A DNA stretch of 64,000 bases from Plantibacter sp. PA-3-X8 (GCF_003856975.1 NZ_CP033107.1:496001-560000), one strand, 5' to 3'; shown: positions 1 through 9,060, numbered from the stretch's first letter. The notes: generated by a model not told the origin, from the sequence alone. Program-made: numbers and translations.

Positions 1-1092
1 GGAGCCACGCGGTGCAGCGTCGAGTGCCGGTTCGTCGAGCACGATCGTCACGAGCTCGATCGGCGCCGGCAGGACCGGGTCGCCCACGTCGTCGCCGGCG
101 GCGGGGAGGTCGCGAAGCGCCGGCCCGACGTCGGCCAGCAGGTTGCGGGCCGGCTGCTCGGGCGTCGCGATGAGGACGAGGTCGGCCTCGAGCACCCGGC
201 CGTCGGTCAGGGCGACGTACCAGGGGGCTTTCGACCCGCCTGCAGCCGCGGGACGCTCGCTCATCCGTGGGAGGCCGGCGTCGCCGAGGCCGACACCCGG
301 TCCGTCCACGTCGATGTCGAACGGGTTCCGGGAGATCGCCGTGACGGCGACGCCGGTGATGAGCGTCGACCCCCACCGCTCGAGTTCCGCGGTCAAGCCG
401 TCGACGAGGACGGTCATGCCGCCGTCGAGGCCACCGACCGCGGCACCGGCGGGCGCGTTCTCCCGGAGAGCCGCCACGGCGAGGGACAGCGCCCCGGTGC
501 GCGTCAGCGCGGCGTTCAGCCCGGGAGCCGCGCGGTCGACGTCGAGGTCGTCTGGAGCGGCCGAGTAGACGCCCGAGGTGACCGGAGCGACGAGGAGATC
601 GTGGACGGCCGCGCCCATGCGCTTCCGGACGAGCGCACCGAGGTTGTGCTCGGTGCCGATCGTGAGCGGCGGGCGGATGCGGTCGAGGTAGGCGCGCAGG
701 GCACCCTTCCAGCCGATGACCCGACGGACGTCGTCGGCGAGGGGGTTCGTCGGGATGCCCAGCAGTCCCGCCTTGGGGAGCGGGACACTCCGCTGCGGCT
801 GTCCGGGCTTGGCGACGTGCAACCAGGCCCCGGCCCGGTTGGGACGCACGACGCGGTCGGTCAGGCCCAGTTGCTCGATGAGCTCGGCGACCGAGCCACC
901 GCGCGTCGCGAAGCTCTCGGCACCGACGTCGACGCGGAGACCCGCGACCTCGGCGGCCGCGAGCGCGCCACCGAACGACTCCTGCGCGTCGACGACCGTC
1001 ACCGAGATGCCGACCTTGGCGCAGTCGACTGCGCCGACGAGTCCGGCCACACCACCGCCGATGACGACGAGACGCTTGGGCTCGAGACTCAT
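1..1092 (-). CDS. cgoX: Coproporphyrinogen III / protoporphyrinogen oxidase (HemY/CgoX), 3'-truncated by window edge
   Basis: FAD-dependent oxygen-utilising oxidase of late heme synthesis. In Gram-positive bacteria this family oxidises coproporphyrinogen III to coproporphyrin III. The frame is open from the ATG at 1092 to base 1 (364 codons) and runs off the window. The N-terminus has the dinucleotide-binding motif VIGGGVAGLVGA (about residues 10-21), followed by an acidic strand end (VVDAQ) and the GAESFATRGG segment typical of the family. The start overlaps the hemE stop by ATGA, so the two are translationally coupled. About 100 C-terminal residues of a normal 460-480 aa enzyme are missing because of the window edge, not mutation. 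Confidence 0.92.
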   Translation of the reverse strand, partial: MSLEPKRLVVIGGGVAGLVGAVDCAKVGISVTVVDAQESFGGALAAAEVAGLRVDVGAESFATRGGSVAELIEQLGLTDRVVRPNRAGAWLHVAKPGQPQRSVPLPKAGLLGIPTNPLADDVRRVIGWKGALRAYLDRIRPPLTIGTEHNLGALVRKRMGAAVHDLLVAPVTSGVYSAAPDDLDVDRAAPGLNAALTRTGALSLAVAALRENAPAGAAVGGLDGGMTVLVDGLTAELERWGSTLITGVAVTAISRNPFDIDVDGPGVGLGDAGLPRMSERPAAAGGSKAPWYVALTDGRVLEADLVLIATPEQPARNLLADVGPALRDLPAAGDDVGDPVLPAPIELVTIVLDEPALDAAPRGS

Positions 1093-2180
1093 GCGGGCTG
1101 CCAATCGTGGGCGAGGGCGACGATGCGGGTCAGGACGTCCGGGTCGGTCTCGGGCGGGACCCCGTGGCCGAGGTTGAGGACGTGCGACGGCGCCGCCGTC
1201 CCGCGCTGGAGGATGTCGAGGACGTGCGCCTCGAGGACCGGCCATGGGGCGGCGAGCAGTGCCGGGTCGATGTTGCCCTGCACGGGGACGGCGCCACCGA
1301 GACGTCGGATGCCCTCGTCGAGCGCCAGCCGGTAGTCGATCCCGACGACGTCGGCGCCGACCCGGTGCATCGCACCGAGCAGCTCGCCCGTCCCGACGCC
1401 GAAGTGCACCTTCGGGACGGGGAGGTCGGCGACGTGCGCGAGCGCGGCCCGGGAGGCCGGGGCGACATGACGCTCGTAGTCCTCGAGGGAGAGCGCCCCC
1501 GCCCACGAGTCGAAGAGCTGCGCGGCCGATGCACCGGCGAGCACCTGGGCGCGGAGGAAGCGACCGGTGACGTCCGCGCACCAGGCCATGAGCTTCGCCC
1601 ACGACTCCGGGTCGGCGTGCATGAGGGTGCGGGCGGCGAGGTGGTCCTTCGACGGTCCGCCCTCGACGAGATAGGCGGCGAGCGTGAACGGTGCACCCGC
1701 GAAGCCGATGAGCGGCGTGCGGCCGTCGCCGATCCCCGCGAGCCCGGCGATGGTGAGCGCGACGCCCTCGCGGATCGGTGCAAGCGTGTCGTCGAGGACG
1801 GCCGGGTCGAGCGCGACGAGCGCGTCGACCTCGGCGGCCGTCCGAACCGCCGACCCCATGACGGGACCACGGCCCGGCACGATCTCGACCGCGACCCCGG
1901 CCTGCTTCAGCGGCACCACGATGTCGCTGAAGAAGATGGCCGCGTCCGTCCGGTGCCGTCGGATGGGCTGGAGGGTGATCTCGCTCGCCATCGCCGGGTC
2001 GAGGCAGGCGTCGAGCATGGCCGTCCCGATCCGCAACTCGCGGTACTCGGGCAACGACCGGCCGGCCTGACGCATGAACCAGACGGGCGTCCGCTCGGGA
2101 CGGGTGCCGCGGTACGCGGTGATGAGCGGCGACGACTGGGTCACGCCGGTGACGAGCGGGTGTTCGGGTGGGAGACTCAC
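1089..2180 (-). CDS. hemE: Uroporphyrinogen decarboxylase
   Basis: Decarboxylates the four acetate side chains of uroporphyrinogen III to give coproporphyrinogen III; cytoplasmic. The signature WFMRQAGRSLPEYR is at about residues 34-47, the FSDI catalytic-loop motif follows, and the second family signature GFAGAPFTLAAYLVEG is present. I chose the GTG at 2180 (363 aa, normal family length) because GGGAGG lies 8 bases upstream. The frame is open to 2321, but that extension is basic and unlike the family. First gene of an operon with cgoX, divergent from hemA. Confidence 0.95.
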   Translation of the reverse strand: MSLPPEHPLVTGVTQSSPLITAYRGTRPERTPVWFMRQAGRSLPEYRELRIGTAMLDACLDPAMASEITLQPIRRHRTDAAIFFSDIVVPLKQAGVAVEIVPGRGPVMGSAVRTAAEVDALVALDPAVLDDTLAPIREGVALTIAGLAGIGDGRTPLIGFAGAPFTLAAYLVEGGPSKDHLAARTLMHADPESWAKLMAWCADVTGRFLRAQVLAGASAAQLFDSWAGALSLEDYERHVAPASRAALAHVADLPVPKVHFGVGTGELLGAMHRVGADVVGIDYRLALDEGIRRLGGAVPVQGNIDPALLAAPWPVLEAHVLDILQRGTAAPSHVLNLGHGVPPETDPDVLTRIVALAHDWQPA

Positions 2181-2282
2181 CCCTCCATCCTCCCATCTCC
2201 GCCCTGAGAGGGAGGGGGACGCGTGCGGCCGGGTGAGGGTCACCTGGGTGGCTTCCCGGAGAGGCCGACGTGCACGCTCGGG

Positions 2283-2294
2283 TAGACTCATCGG
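2283..2294 (+). promoter_or_regulatory. Leaderless-type -10 box of hemA
   Basis: TAGACT at 2283-2288 is followed by six bases and then the GTG start at 2295. No Shine-Dalgarno is present, so transcription probably begins at the start codon. Confidence 0.6.
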
Positions 2295-3755
2295 GTGCTC
2301 ATGTGTGTGACGGCGAGCCATAAGAACGCCACCTTCGACCTCCTCGAACGACTCTCAGTCGGTGCCGAGGGCGTTGCCGCGCGCCTGGTCGAGCACCACG
2401 AGTGCGTCTCGGGTGCCGTCGTCGTGGCCACCTGCAACCGGTTCGAGGCGTACATCGACCTCGACGAGCCCGTCACCGCCGCTGCATCCGTCGCCTTCGA
2501 GGCCGCTGCGGAGGCCGTCAGCGAGACCACCGGCATCCCCGCCGAGCAGCTGCGGGAGGTGTTCGACCTCAGCGTCGGCACCGCGGCAGCCGAGCACCTC
2601 TTCGCCGTGTCGGCCGGACTCGAGTCCGTCGTCGTCGGTGAGGGCGAGATCGCCGGCCAGGTGCGGCGCTCCCTCGAGGCCGCTCGCGCCGCTGGCACCA
2701 CCAGTTCCGAACTGGAGCGCCTGTTCCAGCGCGCGTCCCAGACCTCCCGTGGCATCAAGAACCGCACGCCGCTCGGGCGCGCCGGTCGCTCCATCGTGCG
2801 CCTCGCCCTCGACCTCGCGGAGAGCCGTATCGACGACTGGGCCACGCAGCGCGTGTTGCTCGTCGGCACCGGTGCGTACGCCGGCGCGAGCCTCGCCGCC
2901 CTCCGCGACCGCGGCGTCACCGACGTCCTCGTGTACTCGCCGTCCGGCCGCGCCGAGAAGTTCGCGCGCTCGCACGAGATCGGCTGGATCGGACACGACG
3001 ACCTCGCCCGCACCACCGGCGAGGTCGACATCATCGTCACCTGCACCACCGCCGAGGGCCACGTGGTCGACGCCGAACTGCTCCGCGCGGGTCGCACGGC
3101 CGTCGCCGCCGACCACCGTGCGCGAGCCGCGGCTGCCACGGACGCACCGACGCTCTCGCTGGTCACCGCGTCCGACGCACCGGCCGCACCCGAGCCCACC
3201 GGGGTCTCCGCGCTCGTCCACGACGTCATCACCGAAGCCGCCGCCGAGTGCCCGGTGCCGCACGCGTCGGCACAGCTCGTCATCGACCTCGGCCTGCCGC
3301 GCAACGTCGACCCCGACGTCTCCACCGTCTCCGGTGTCGTTCTGCTCGACCTCGAGACCATCCGCATCCACGCGCCGCTCGAGGAGCTGCAGGCCACCGA
3401 GGTCGCGCGCTCCATCGTCAGCCGCGCCGCACAGAAGTTCGCCGCGGTCGGCGAGGAGCGCAGCCTCGAGCCCGCCGTCGTCGCACTCCGCAGCCACGTG
3501 CACGCACTCGTCGAGGCCGAGGTCGCCCGTGCGACCGCTCGCGGCGACGACGACGGTTCGACCGCCCGTGCACTGCGTCACCTCGCCGGAGTGCTGCTGC
3601 ACGAACCGACGGTGCGCGCACGGAACCTCGCCCGCAACGGCGAGCAGGCCGCGTACACGACGGCGCTGCAGACGCTCTTCGGCATCGACGTCCCGCAGAC
3701 ACCGGCGGTCGTCGTGCCGGTCGCCGACACCGACTCGGCCGCCTCCGCCTCCTAG
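2295..3755 (+). CDS. hemA: Glutamyl-tRNA reductase
   Basis: NADPH-dependent reduction of glutamyl-tRNA to glutamate-1-semialdehyde, the first committed step of C5 heme synthesis. The catalytic cysteine is Cys47 in ATCNRFEAY. The family motif [10 protein letters not shown] follows at about residues 115-124, then the nucleotide-binding segment [11 protein letters not shown] and a C-terminal helical dimerisation domain. At 486 aa it is slightly longer than usual, with an Ala/Pro-rich stretch (about residues 285-305) in the NADPH domain. The GTG at 2295 is favoured because a TAGACT -10 box sits six bases upstream; an ATG at 2301 is the alternative. Divergent from hemE-cgoX. Confidence 0.95.
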   Translation: MLMCVTASHKNATFDLLERLSVGAEGVAARLVEHHECVSGAVVVATCNRFEAYIDLDEPVTAAASVAFEAAAEAVSETTGIPAEQLREVFDLSVGTAAAEHLFAVSAGLESVVVGEGEIAGQVRRSLEAARAAGTTSSELERLFQRASQTSRGIKNRTPLGRAGRSIVRLALDLAESRIDDWATQRVLLVGTGAYAGASLAALRDRGVTDVLVYSPSGRAEKFARSHEIGWIGHDDLARTTGEVDIIVTCTTAEGHVVDAELLRAGRTAVAADHRARAAAATDAPTLSLVTASDAPAAPEPTGVSALVHDVITEAAAECPVPHASAQLVIDLGLPRNVDPDVSTVSGVVLLDLETIRIHAPLEELQATEVARSIVSRAAQKFAAVGEERSLEPAVVALRSHVHALVEAEVARATARGDDDGSTARALRHLAGVLLHEPTVRARNLARNGEQAAYTTALQTLFGIDVPQTPAVVVPVADTDSAASAS

Positions 3756-4155
3756 GCTTCCGACGGCACCGGGGCTCTCGCGTCGGGCGATTCCGGTGAC
3801 CGAGCCGACCCCGGTCACCGAGCCTGTCGAGGTGCGCGAACACGCGACCCGACCATGGACGTTCCTCGTGTGCCCTTCGACACTTCGACAGGCTCAGTGC
3901 GGCGCAGCTCAGGGACCGGAGAGGGTTAACCGCTCAGGGAACGGTTCACGCACCGCCCTTCGACAAGCTCAGGGACCGGAGAGGGTTGCCGATCAGGGAC
4001 CGGGGGTGCCGCTCAGGGACCGGAGAGGGGTGCTACTCAGGTACGGGAGGAGGGTTGCCGCCCAGGGACCGGTACGGGAAGGGCGCTGGAACGACGAACG
4101 GGCACCGGCGCGATGCCGATGCCCGTCGTGATCCGCCTGCGGAGCAGGCCGTGGA
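3756..4155. repeat. Intergenic stretch with interspersed CTTCGACAAGCTCAGGGACC repeats
   Basis: This 400-bp gap between convergent genes holds several full or decayed copies of the window-wide repeat. One copy in the CGAGCCTGTCGAGG orientation is near 3820. A composite copy lies at about 3873-3900 and a near-consensus copy at 3957-3980. Three shorter CTCAGGGACCGG-like remnants lie between about 3985 and 4075. No open frame here looks coding. Confidence 0.7.
4098..4126 (-). terminator. Hairpin downstream of the DUF4190 gene
   Basis: ACGGGCA (4098-4104) pairs with TGCCCGT (4120-4126), and inner CGGC pairs with GCCG, leaving one mismatch and a five-base loop. It starts 30 bases beyond the minus-strand stop at 4156. 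No clear U-run follows, so termination is an inference. Confidence 0.4.
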
Positions 4156-4755
4156 TCAGTAGTCGTAGTTGTAGTCGTACGAGCTCGCGCCGGCGATCGC
4201 GCCGGCGATGATCAGGAAGTAGAAGATGATCACGATGATGCCGGCGAGGACCGACACGCCGCTCACGATGGTGCCGGCGAGGGCCAGGCCGCGGCCCTGC
4301 TCACCGGTGCGCTTGATCTGACCGAGCGCGATGATGCCGAGCACGAGGCCGACGACGCCGAACCCGACGAACGGGGCGATGATCGAGATGATCGCCATGA
4401 CGTTCGTCTTCGGGCCGGTCGGCTGCGCGTAGCCGTACGGCGCCTGGGGCTGTCCGTACGGAGCGGCGGGCTGGCCGTAGGGGTTCTGCTGCTGCCCGTA
4501 GGGTGCCTGCGGCTGGCCGTAGGGGTTCTGCTGCTCGCCGTAGGGCGCCTGCGGCTGACCGTACTTCGGCTGCTCGCCGTACTGCGGAGCCTGCTGGCCC
4601 GACTGCTCACCGTAGGGCGAGGGCTGGCCGTACTGCGGAGCCTGTTCGCCGTACTGCGGAGCCGGCGGAACCTGAGATTCGCCGTAGGCCGGCTGCTGGG
4701 GGTTCTGGCTCTGACCGTATGGGTCGTTCGGCTGGCCGGAGTTCGGATCAGTCAT
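4156..4755 (-). CDS. DUF4190-type membrane protein with a Pro/Gln/Tyr/Gly-rich N-terminal tail
   Basis: Function unknown. Residues about 5-115 are low-complexity repeats built on YGQPQAPYGEQ and QQNPYG units. Two hydrophobic helices follow: NVMAIISIIAPFVGFGVVGL and, after a short polar GQIKRTGEQGRG turn, a second helix ending IIIFYFLIIAGAIAG. The C-terminus is tyrosine-rich (SYDYNYDY). This matches the DUF4190 architecture common in actinobacteria, where the tail is presumably cytoplasmic and disordered. The ATG at 4755 is used; the frame is open further upstream, but that part looks non-coding. 199 aa. Confidence 0.8.
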   Translation of the reverse strand: MTDPNSGQPNDPYGQSQNPQQPAYGESQVPPAPQYGEQAPQYGQPSPYGEQSGQQAPQYGEQPKYGQPQAPYGEQQNPYGQPQAPYGQQQNPYGQPAAPYGQPQAPYGYAQPTGPKTNVMAIISIIAPFVGFGVVGLVLGIIALGQIKRTGEQGRGLALAGTIVSGVSVLAGIIVIIFYFLIIAGAIAGASSYDYNYDY

Positions 4756-4891
4756 GAAGGTGCACCTCGCGCATAGGGGTTCGACGAACGGACTCATGCT
4801 TGCAGCGCGCCGTCGCCTTGTCAACACAGGGTAACCCGCGATCCCTGATGTTCACTGGGCTCGCGCGGCGGGCACCGGAGGCGGTGGCAAG

Positions 4892-5710
4892 ATGGACGAG
4901 GGGGTGCGGATGGACGAGGAGTCGGTGGCGGAAGCCGAGGACGTCACGCTCGCCGATGCCCCGCCGGTCGCCGAGCGGCCTGGCGCGCTGACCATCGCCG
5001 GGATCGTCGCCGTCGACTGGGTCCACTCCGTCGTCTGGCACACGCGGGCCTTCTTCAGCGGCCGAATCCCGAGGGAGTACGCCCGAGGCGACGCGAGTCG
5101 CCCCGTCGTCGTCCTCATCCCCGGCGTGTACGAGACCTGGGCGTTCCTGAAGCCGGTCGCCGACCGCCTGAACGCCGACGGCTACCGGATCCGCATCGCC
5201 CGTGGCCTCGGATACAACCGCAAACCCATCCGCGACACGGCGGCCCGCTTCGCCCGCGCGCTCGGGCGGTTGCCGAAGCCCGCCGCCGGGTGCGTCATCG
5301 TCGCGCACAGCAAGGGAGGCCTCGTCGGAAAGGAGCTGCTCCTCACCGAACGCGAGCGGCTGGGCCTGCTCGGGGTCGTCGCGATCTGCTCGCCGTTCTC
5401 CGGGTCGGTGCTCGCGAAGTACGTCGTCGACCCGAGCCTCCGCGCCTTCCTCCCGACAGACGAGACCATCGTCGCGCTCGGCGCCCCGCACGACGTCAAC
5501 GCCGACATCGTCTCGATCTACAGCACCTTCGACCCGCACGTGCCGTCCAGCAGCGTGCTGCCCGGAGCGACGAACGTGCTCCTCCCGGTGCCGGGTCACT
5601 TCGTGATCCTCAGCACGGACGAGCTCAAGGACGCCGTGGAACTCGCCGTCGACGGGTTCGCCGATCGGGTGCGGCCCGTACCCGACACCGAGCGCCCGGC
5701 CGACCGGTGA
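4892..5710 (+). CDS. Alpha/beta-hydrolase, lipase/esterase-like
   Basis: Predicted serine hydrolase of 272 aa. The nucleophile elbow is AHSKGG (about residues 138-143). A candidate acid is the Asp in STFDPHVP and the candidate His is in VPGHFVIL near the C-terminus, so a full triad is visible. There is no signal peptide. The ATG at 4910, with GAGGGGG five bases upstream, is an equally good start and would remove six residues. The GTG of the Nudix gene overlaps this stop (GTGA), so the two are co-translated. Substrate unknown. Confidence 0.82.
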   Translation: MDEGVRMDEESVAEAEDVTLADAPPVAERPGALTIAGIVAVDWVHSVVWHTRAFFSGRIPREYARGDASRPVVVLIPGVYETWAFLKPVADRLNADGYRIRIARGLGYNRKPIRDTAARFARALGRLPKPAAGCVIVAHSKGGLVGKELLLTERERLGLLGVVAICSPFSGSVLAKYVVDPSLRAFLPTDETIVALGAPHDVNADIVSIYSTFDPHVPSSSVLPGATNVLLPVPGHFVILSTDELKDAVELAVDGFADRVRPVPDTERPADR

Positions 5711-6138
5711 GCCTCGCACCCGAGGGCTCGGGCCGCCCGCTCCCCGACATCCTCGTGTCCGCGGTCGCGATCGTCCGCGGACGGCGAGTCCTCATGGTGA
5801 CGGCTCGCGGCCGCGACGTCCTCTACATGCCCGGCGGGAAGATCGATGCGGGCGAGACGCCCGCCGAGGCCGCTATCCGGGAGGCACGCGAGGAGGTCGC
5901 GGTCGAGATCGATCCGGCGCGGGTGACGCCGTTGTTCACGGTGGTCACGCAGGCGCACGGCGAGCCCGACGGCCGGCTCGTGCGAATGCACGTCTTCGCG
6001 GCCGAGACGCACGAGACACCGACGCCCTCCGCCGAGGTGAGCGCGGTCCACTGGGTGGGCACGGAGTCACTCGACCGCTGCCCGCCTGCGGGACGCGACG
6101 TGCTCGAGCGCCTGGCGGCGGCGGGGCTCATCGACTGA
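5707..6138 (+). CDS. Nudix hydrolase
   Basis: Predicted pyrophosphohydrolase of nucleoside-diphosphate-linked compounds. The Nudix box starts at GGKIDAGE and ends REAREEVAV (about residues 40-63). The metal-binding REaxEE core is intact, but the usual glycine after EE-x is alanine (EEVAVEI). 143 aa. It starts with a GTG overlapping the stop of the upstream hydrolase, so the pair forms a two-gene operon. Specific substrate cannot be told from the sequence. Confidence 0.88.
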   Translation: MSLAPEGSGRPLPDILVSAVAIVRGRRVLMVTARGRDVLYMPGGKIDAGETPAEAAIREAREEVAVEIDPARVTPLFTVVTQAHGEPDGRLVRMHVFAAETHETPTPSAEVSAVHWVGTESLDRCPPAGRDVLERLAAAGLID

Positions 6139-6159
6139 GGAGCCCTTCAACAGGCGGAT

Positions 6160-6250
6160 ACTGCCCTTCGACAGGCTCAGGGACCGGCGGGGGTGAGCCC
6201 TTCGACAAGCTCAGGGACCGGTTGACGCTCAGGGACCGGTCAACCTGGGA
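6160..6250. repeat. Two direct copies of the interspersed repeat
   Basis: CCCTTCGACAGGCTCAGGGACCGG at about 6164 and CCCTTCGACAAGCTCAGGGACCGG at about 6199 lie in the same orientation between convergent genes. Shorter CTCAGGGACCGG and GGGACCGG remnants follow. Confidence 0.8.
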
Positions 6251-6269
6251 CCGGAGGAGTGAGAACGGC

Positions 6270-7175
6270 TCAGTGCACGTACTCGAGGAGGTCCTGGCCG
6301 AGGATCCGAACGGCGTCGACCACCCCGAGACGTGTGCCGAGCTCCGTGTCGTCGTAGCTCGTGCACACGGCGTAGCTCACTGCGCCGTTCGGGCCGCGAA
6401 GGATGCCCGCCTCGGCTCGCACACCGACCCCGGAACCGGTCTTGTTGAAGAGCTGGATGCCGTGGTCGGGCTCACGGTGGGCCAGTGGGTCGAGCCCGAA
6501 GCCCGAGGCGACGAGCGAGAGGTCGGTGTTGAGCGACAACCAGGCCAGGACCCGGCGGCTGGTGGTCGCGTCGACGATCTCGCCCGTCGCGAGTGCCTGG
6601 AACAGCCAGGCGAGTTCGCGGGCGGAACCGACGGAGAGCTGCGGTGCGTTGTCGGGGCCGCGGTGGTCGCGGACGATGTCGAGGAGGGCCGTGCGCTTCA
6701 GCCCGATCTCCTCGGCACGGTGGCGGACGGCGTCGAGACCGATGTGGCGGAGCAGGACGTTCGTGGCGAGGTTGTCGCTCGTCGCGCCGACGAGGGCTGC
6801 GAGGTCGGCGACCGGGAGGGACGGCGCTTGCAGGTGCTGCCAGATCCCGGAGTCGGCGACGGCGTCGAGTGGCTCGCGGTCGAGGATGGTGAGCCCGCTG
6901 AAGTCGGCGTCGCCCAGACGGGCCGCGACCTCGATGAGGAGGAGGACCTTGCCGATCGAGGCAGTGGGCACGACGACGTGGTCGTCGGCCGACATGAGCA
7001 TCTCGCCGGTGGTGATGTCGTTGATCCGGAGGCTGACCTGCGCACCCGACGCGGCCAGCTCACCGAGGGCGCTGAACCCGCGGGTGAAGGGTTCGATCTG
7101 GGCGGAGGCACGGTGGCGCCCTCGACGCGCATCGCGCGAACGGCGACGTTCCGACTCGTGCACTCGTGAAGCCAC
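6270..7175 (-). CDS. Class A beta-lactamase-fold serine hydrolase, apparently cytosolic
   Basis: The three active-site motifs of the penicillin-recognising fold are present: Ser-x-x-Lys in TASIGKV (about residue 72), SDN in ATSDNLA (about 132) and KTG in FNKTGSG (about 245). However, the omega-loop Glu166-xx-Asn170 of class A beta-lactamases is not visible; the corresponding segment reads RDHRGPDNAPQL. There is also no signal peptide, only a basic N-terminus. It may be a non-beta-lactamase hydrolase or esterase of the family. The GTG start at 7175 has GAGGAG 11 bases upstream. 301 aa, monocistronic. Confidence 0.8.
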   Translation of the reverse strand: MASRVHESERRRSRDARRGRHRASAQIEPFTRGFSALGELAASGAQVSLRINDITTGEMLMSADDHVVVPTASIGKVLLLIEVAARLGDADFSGLTILDREPLDAVADSGIWQHLQAPSLPVADLAALVGATSDNLATNVLLRHIGLDAVRHRAEEIGLKRTALLDIVRDHRGPDNAPQLSVGSARELAWLFQALATGEIVDATTSRRVLAWLSLNTDLSLVASGFGLDPLAHREPDHGIQLFNKTGSGVGVRAEAGILRGPNGAVSYAVCTSYDDTELGTRLGVVDAVRILGQDLLEYVH

Positions 7176-7444
7176 GGCTGACCGAACTCCTCTGCTCCAG
7201 ATGGTGATCCCGACGATCCTGCGGGTGTGGACCTGCCCCGGTCAGCCCACTCGACGGCCGTCCGACGACCCGCACAGCGGGCCTCCGGATGTGCCGTCCA
7301 CGGTATCGTAAGCGCCCTTCGCGCTGGCTGCGAATCTGGGCCTGGGAAGGTCGTTCCCGGGCGCGTCGGTCCGACATCCGTCGCTTCCATCGCCCGCGAA
7401 TCCGGTCGGTCCACCGCCCGGATCCCGTCGGGCCCAGAGCCTGA

Positions 7445-8215
7445 TCAGAGGCGAGCGCGGGCTGGGAACTGGGTCGCGAACTTGCCGCCACTGACGTCGA
7501 TCAGCGCACCGGTGACGTAGCCAGCCTGGTCGCTCGCGAGGAACCGCACGATGTTCGCGACGTCCTCCGGTTCCTCCCATCGGCGCACCGAGAGCGTGTC
7601 GAGGAGTTCGTCCTGCTGCGCCGTCGGGAGATCGGCGAAGCCGTTCATCGCCGTCGGCACCATGCCGGGGGCGTAGGCGTTCACCGTGATGCCCCACGGC
7701 CCCAGCTCGCTCGCGAGGACCCTGGTCAACTGGACCACCGCGGACTTGGACGCCGCGTAGGCCGCGCTGCCGACGCTCGGGATGACCGCCGCGAAGCTCG
7801 CGGCGTTGATGATGCGCCCGGAACGCTGTTCCTTCAGATACGGGATGACCGCCTTCGACACCCGGAAGACGCCGCCGACGTTGACGTCGAAGCACCTCGT
7901 CCACGCGGTGTCGCTCGTCTCCTCGAGCAGCGACTGCACGTTGACCCCGGCGTTGTTCACGAGGACGTCGATCCCTCCGAGCCCGGCGGCAGCCGCCTCG
8001 ACCGCGCTCGACACCGATTCCTCGGACCGCACGTCGCACGCGATGGCGACGAGGTCGCCGTGGTGGGACGCCACGAGCGCGTCCAGGGAGGAGACGTCGA
8101 GGTCGAGCACCGCGACGCGGGACCCCTCGGCGAGGAAGGACTCCACGAGGGCGAGCCCGATTCCGCGAGCACCTCCGGTCACGATCACCCGTCGATCCGT
8201 CAGGTCCAGCAGCAT
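7445..8215 (-). CDS. Short-chain dehydrogenase/reductase (FabG-like)
   Basis: Classical SDR of 256 aa. The cofactor motif is TGGARGIG (about residues 13-20), the structural motif is NNAG, and the catalytic Ser and YAASK are all present. The C-terminal GALIDVSGGK fits the family. An aspartate after beta-2 (VLDLD) suggests NAD rather than NADP. GGGAG precedes the ATG at 8215. It is divergent from a second SDR with a palindrome between them, so both may be controlled by the FCD regulator at 9057. Substrate unknown, plausibly a sugar or sugar acid. Confidence 0.88.
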   Translation of the reverse strand: MLLDLTDRRVIVTGGARGIGLALVESFLAEGSRVAVLDLDVSSLDALVASHHGDLVAIACDVRSEESVSSAVEAAAAGLGGIDVLVNNAGVNVQSLLEETSDTAWTRCFDVNVGGVFRVSKAVIPYLKEQRSGRIINAASFAAVIPSVGSAAYAASKSAVVQLTRVLASELGPWGITVNAYAPGMVPTAMNGFADLPTAQQDELLDTLSVRRWEEPEDVANIVRFLASDQAGYVTGALIDVSGGKFATQFPARARL

Positions 8216-8303
8216 CGGTGTCTCCCGTCGTTTGAGCGCGTCCGTCGACGCGTCGACCCGATGTCGACGGCAGCGTGCGCACCAGGCGAGTAAAACATAC
8301 TTA

Positions 8304-8313
8304 TGATCGATCA
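8304..8313. promoter_or_regulatory. Palindromic operator candidate between divergent SDR genes
   Basis: TGATCGATCA is a perfect 10-bp palindrome in an AT-rich patch. It lies 7 bp upstream of the -10 box (TACACT, 8320) of the plus-strand SDR. The position fits a repressor site, perhaps for the GntR/FCD protein at 9057. This is inference. Confidence 0.4.
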
Positions 8314-8319
8314 GCTCGA

Positions 8320-8331
8320 TACACTGGCGTC
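8320..8331 (+). promoter_or_regulatory. Leaderless-type -10 box of the SDR at 8332
   Basis: TACACT at 8320-8325, then six bases, then ATG. No Shine-Dalgarno is visible. Confidence 0.6.
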
Positions 8332-9060
8332 ATGACGGATCGAGTGCTCTGGGTGACGGGTGGCGGCAGCGGCATGGGGCAGGCCGTGGCGGTGTCTGCT
8401 GCTGAGGCGGGCTGGCGCGTCGCCGTGACGGGGCGACGCCGCGAGGCGCTCTTCGAGACCGTCGAGGCCGTCACCTCCGCCGGCGGTGTGGCCGTCGCCG
8501 CGGAGGCCGATGCGACGGACCCCGCTTCGCTCGCCCGAGCCCACGAACGCGTCGTCGCCGAGCTCGGCCCGGTCGACGACCTCGTCACCGCGGCGGGCCT
8601 GAACGCGCCTCGGCGCCGGTGGGACGACCAGTCGATGACGGAGTTCGCCGCGATCGTCGACACCAACCTCACCTCGGTCGCCCGGACGATCGATCTCGCA
8701 CTGCCCACCATCCGTGACGCACAGGGACGGATCATCGTCATCTCCTCCTTCGCCGGTTGGCGCTTCTCGACGAAAGGTGGCGTCGCCTACAGCGCGAGCA
8801 AGACCGCGCTCGCCTCGCTCTGCGCGACCCTCAACGAGGAGGAGGGACTCCGCGGCGTCGGCGCCACCCACCTCTGCCCGGGCGACGTCGACACCCCGTT
8901 CCTCTCCATGCGGCCGCAGGTGCCGGACGCTGCGGCGCGCGAGACGATGCTGACACCCGAGGACATCGGCCGCGCCGTGCGGTTCATCCTCGACGGCCCG
9001 CCACACGTGCGGATCGATGAGCTCGTGATCTCCCCCACCCGTCCGTCAGCACGGGCGTGA
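8332..9060 (+). CDS. Short-chain dehydrogenase/reductase
   Basis: SDR of 242 aa with TGGGSGMG (about residues 9-16), an AAGLN segment in place of NNAG, catalytic Ser in VISSFAG, and YSASK. TGRRRE after beta-2 suggests NADP preference. The ATG at 8332 is preferred over the longer frame from 8275 because a TACACT -10 box lies six bases before it. The stop overlaps the GTG of the GntR regulator (GTGA), so they share a transcript. Substrate unknown. Confidence 0.87.
   Translation: MTDRVLWVTGGGSGMGQAVAVSAAEAGWRVAVTGRRREALFETVEAVTSAGGVAVAAEADATDPASLARAHERVVAELGPVDDLVTAAGLNAPRRRWDDQSMTEFAAIVDTNLTSVARTIDLALPTIRDAQGRIIVISSFAGWRFSTKGGVAYSASKTALASLCATLNEEEGLRGVGATHLCPGDVDTPFLSMRPQVPDAAARETMLTPEDIGRAVRFILDGPPHVRIDELVISPTRPSARA

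Noticed and set aside
2355..3818. 487-codon frame antisense to hemA
   Set aside because: Shadow of a GC-rich gene: Gly/Arg/Asp/Val-rich composition, no domain, opposite a clearly real gene. The same applies to long antisense frames at 13000-13821, 14064-15878, 19179-20381, 28770-30062 and 36283-38013.
7176..7444. Possible small gene or RNA in the 270-bp gap
   Set aside because: No frame with a ribosome-binding site, no tRNA-like fold and no repeat core seen. Only a weak minus-strand TACGAT near 7308 that may be the promoter of the beta-lactamase-fold gene.
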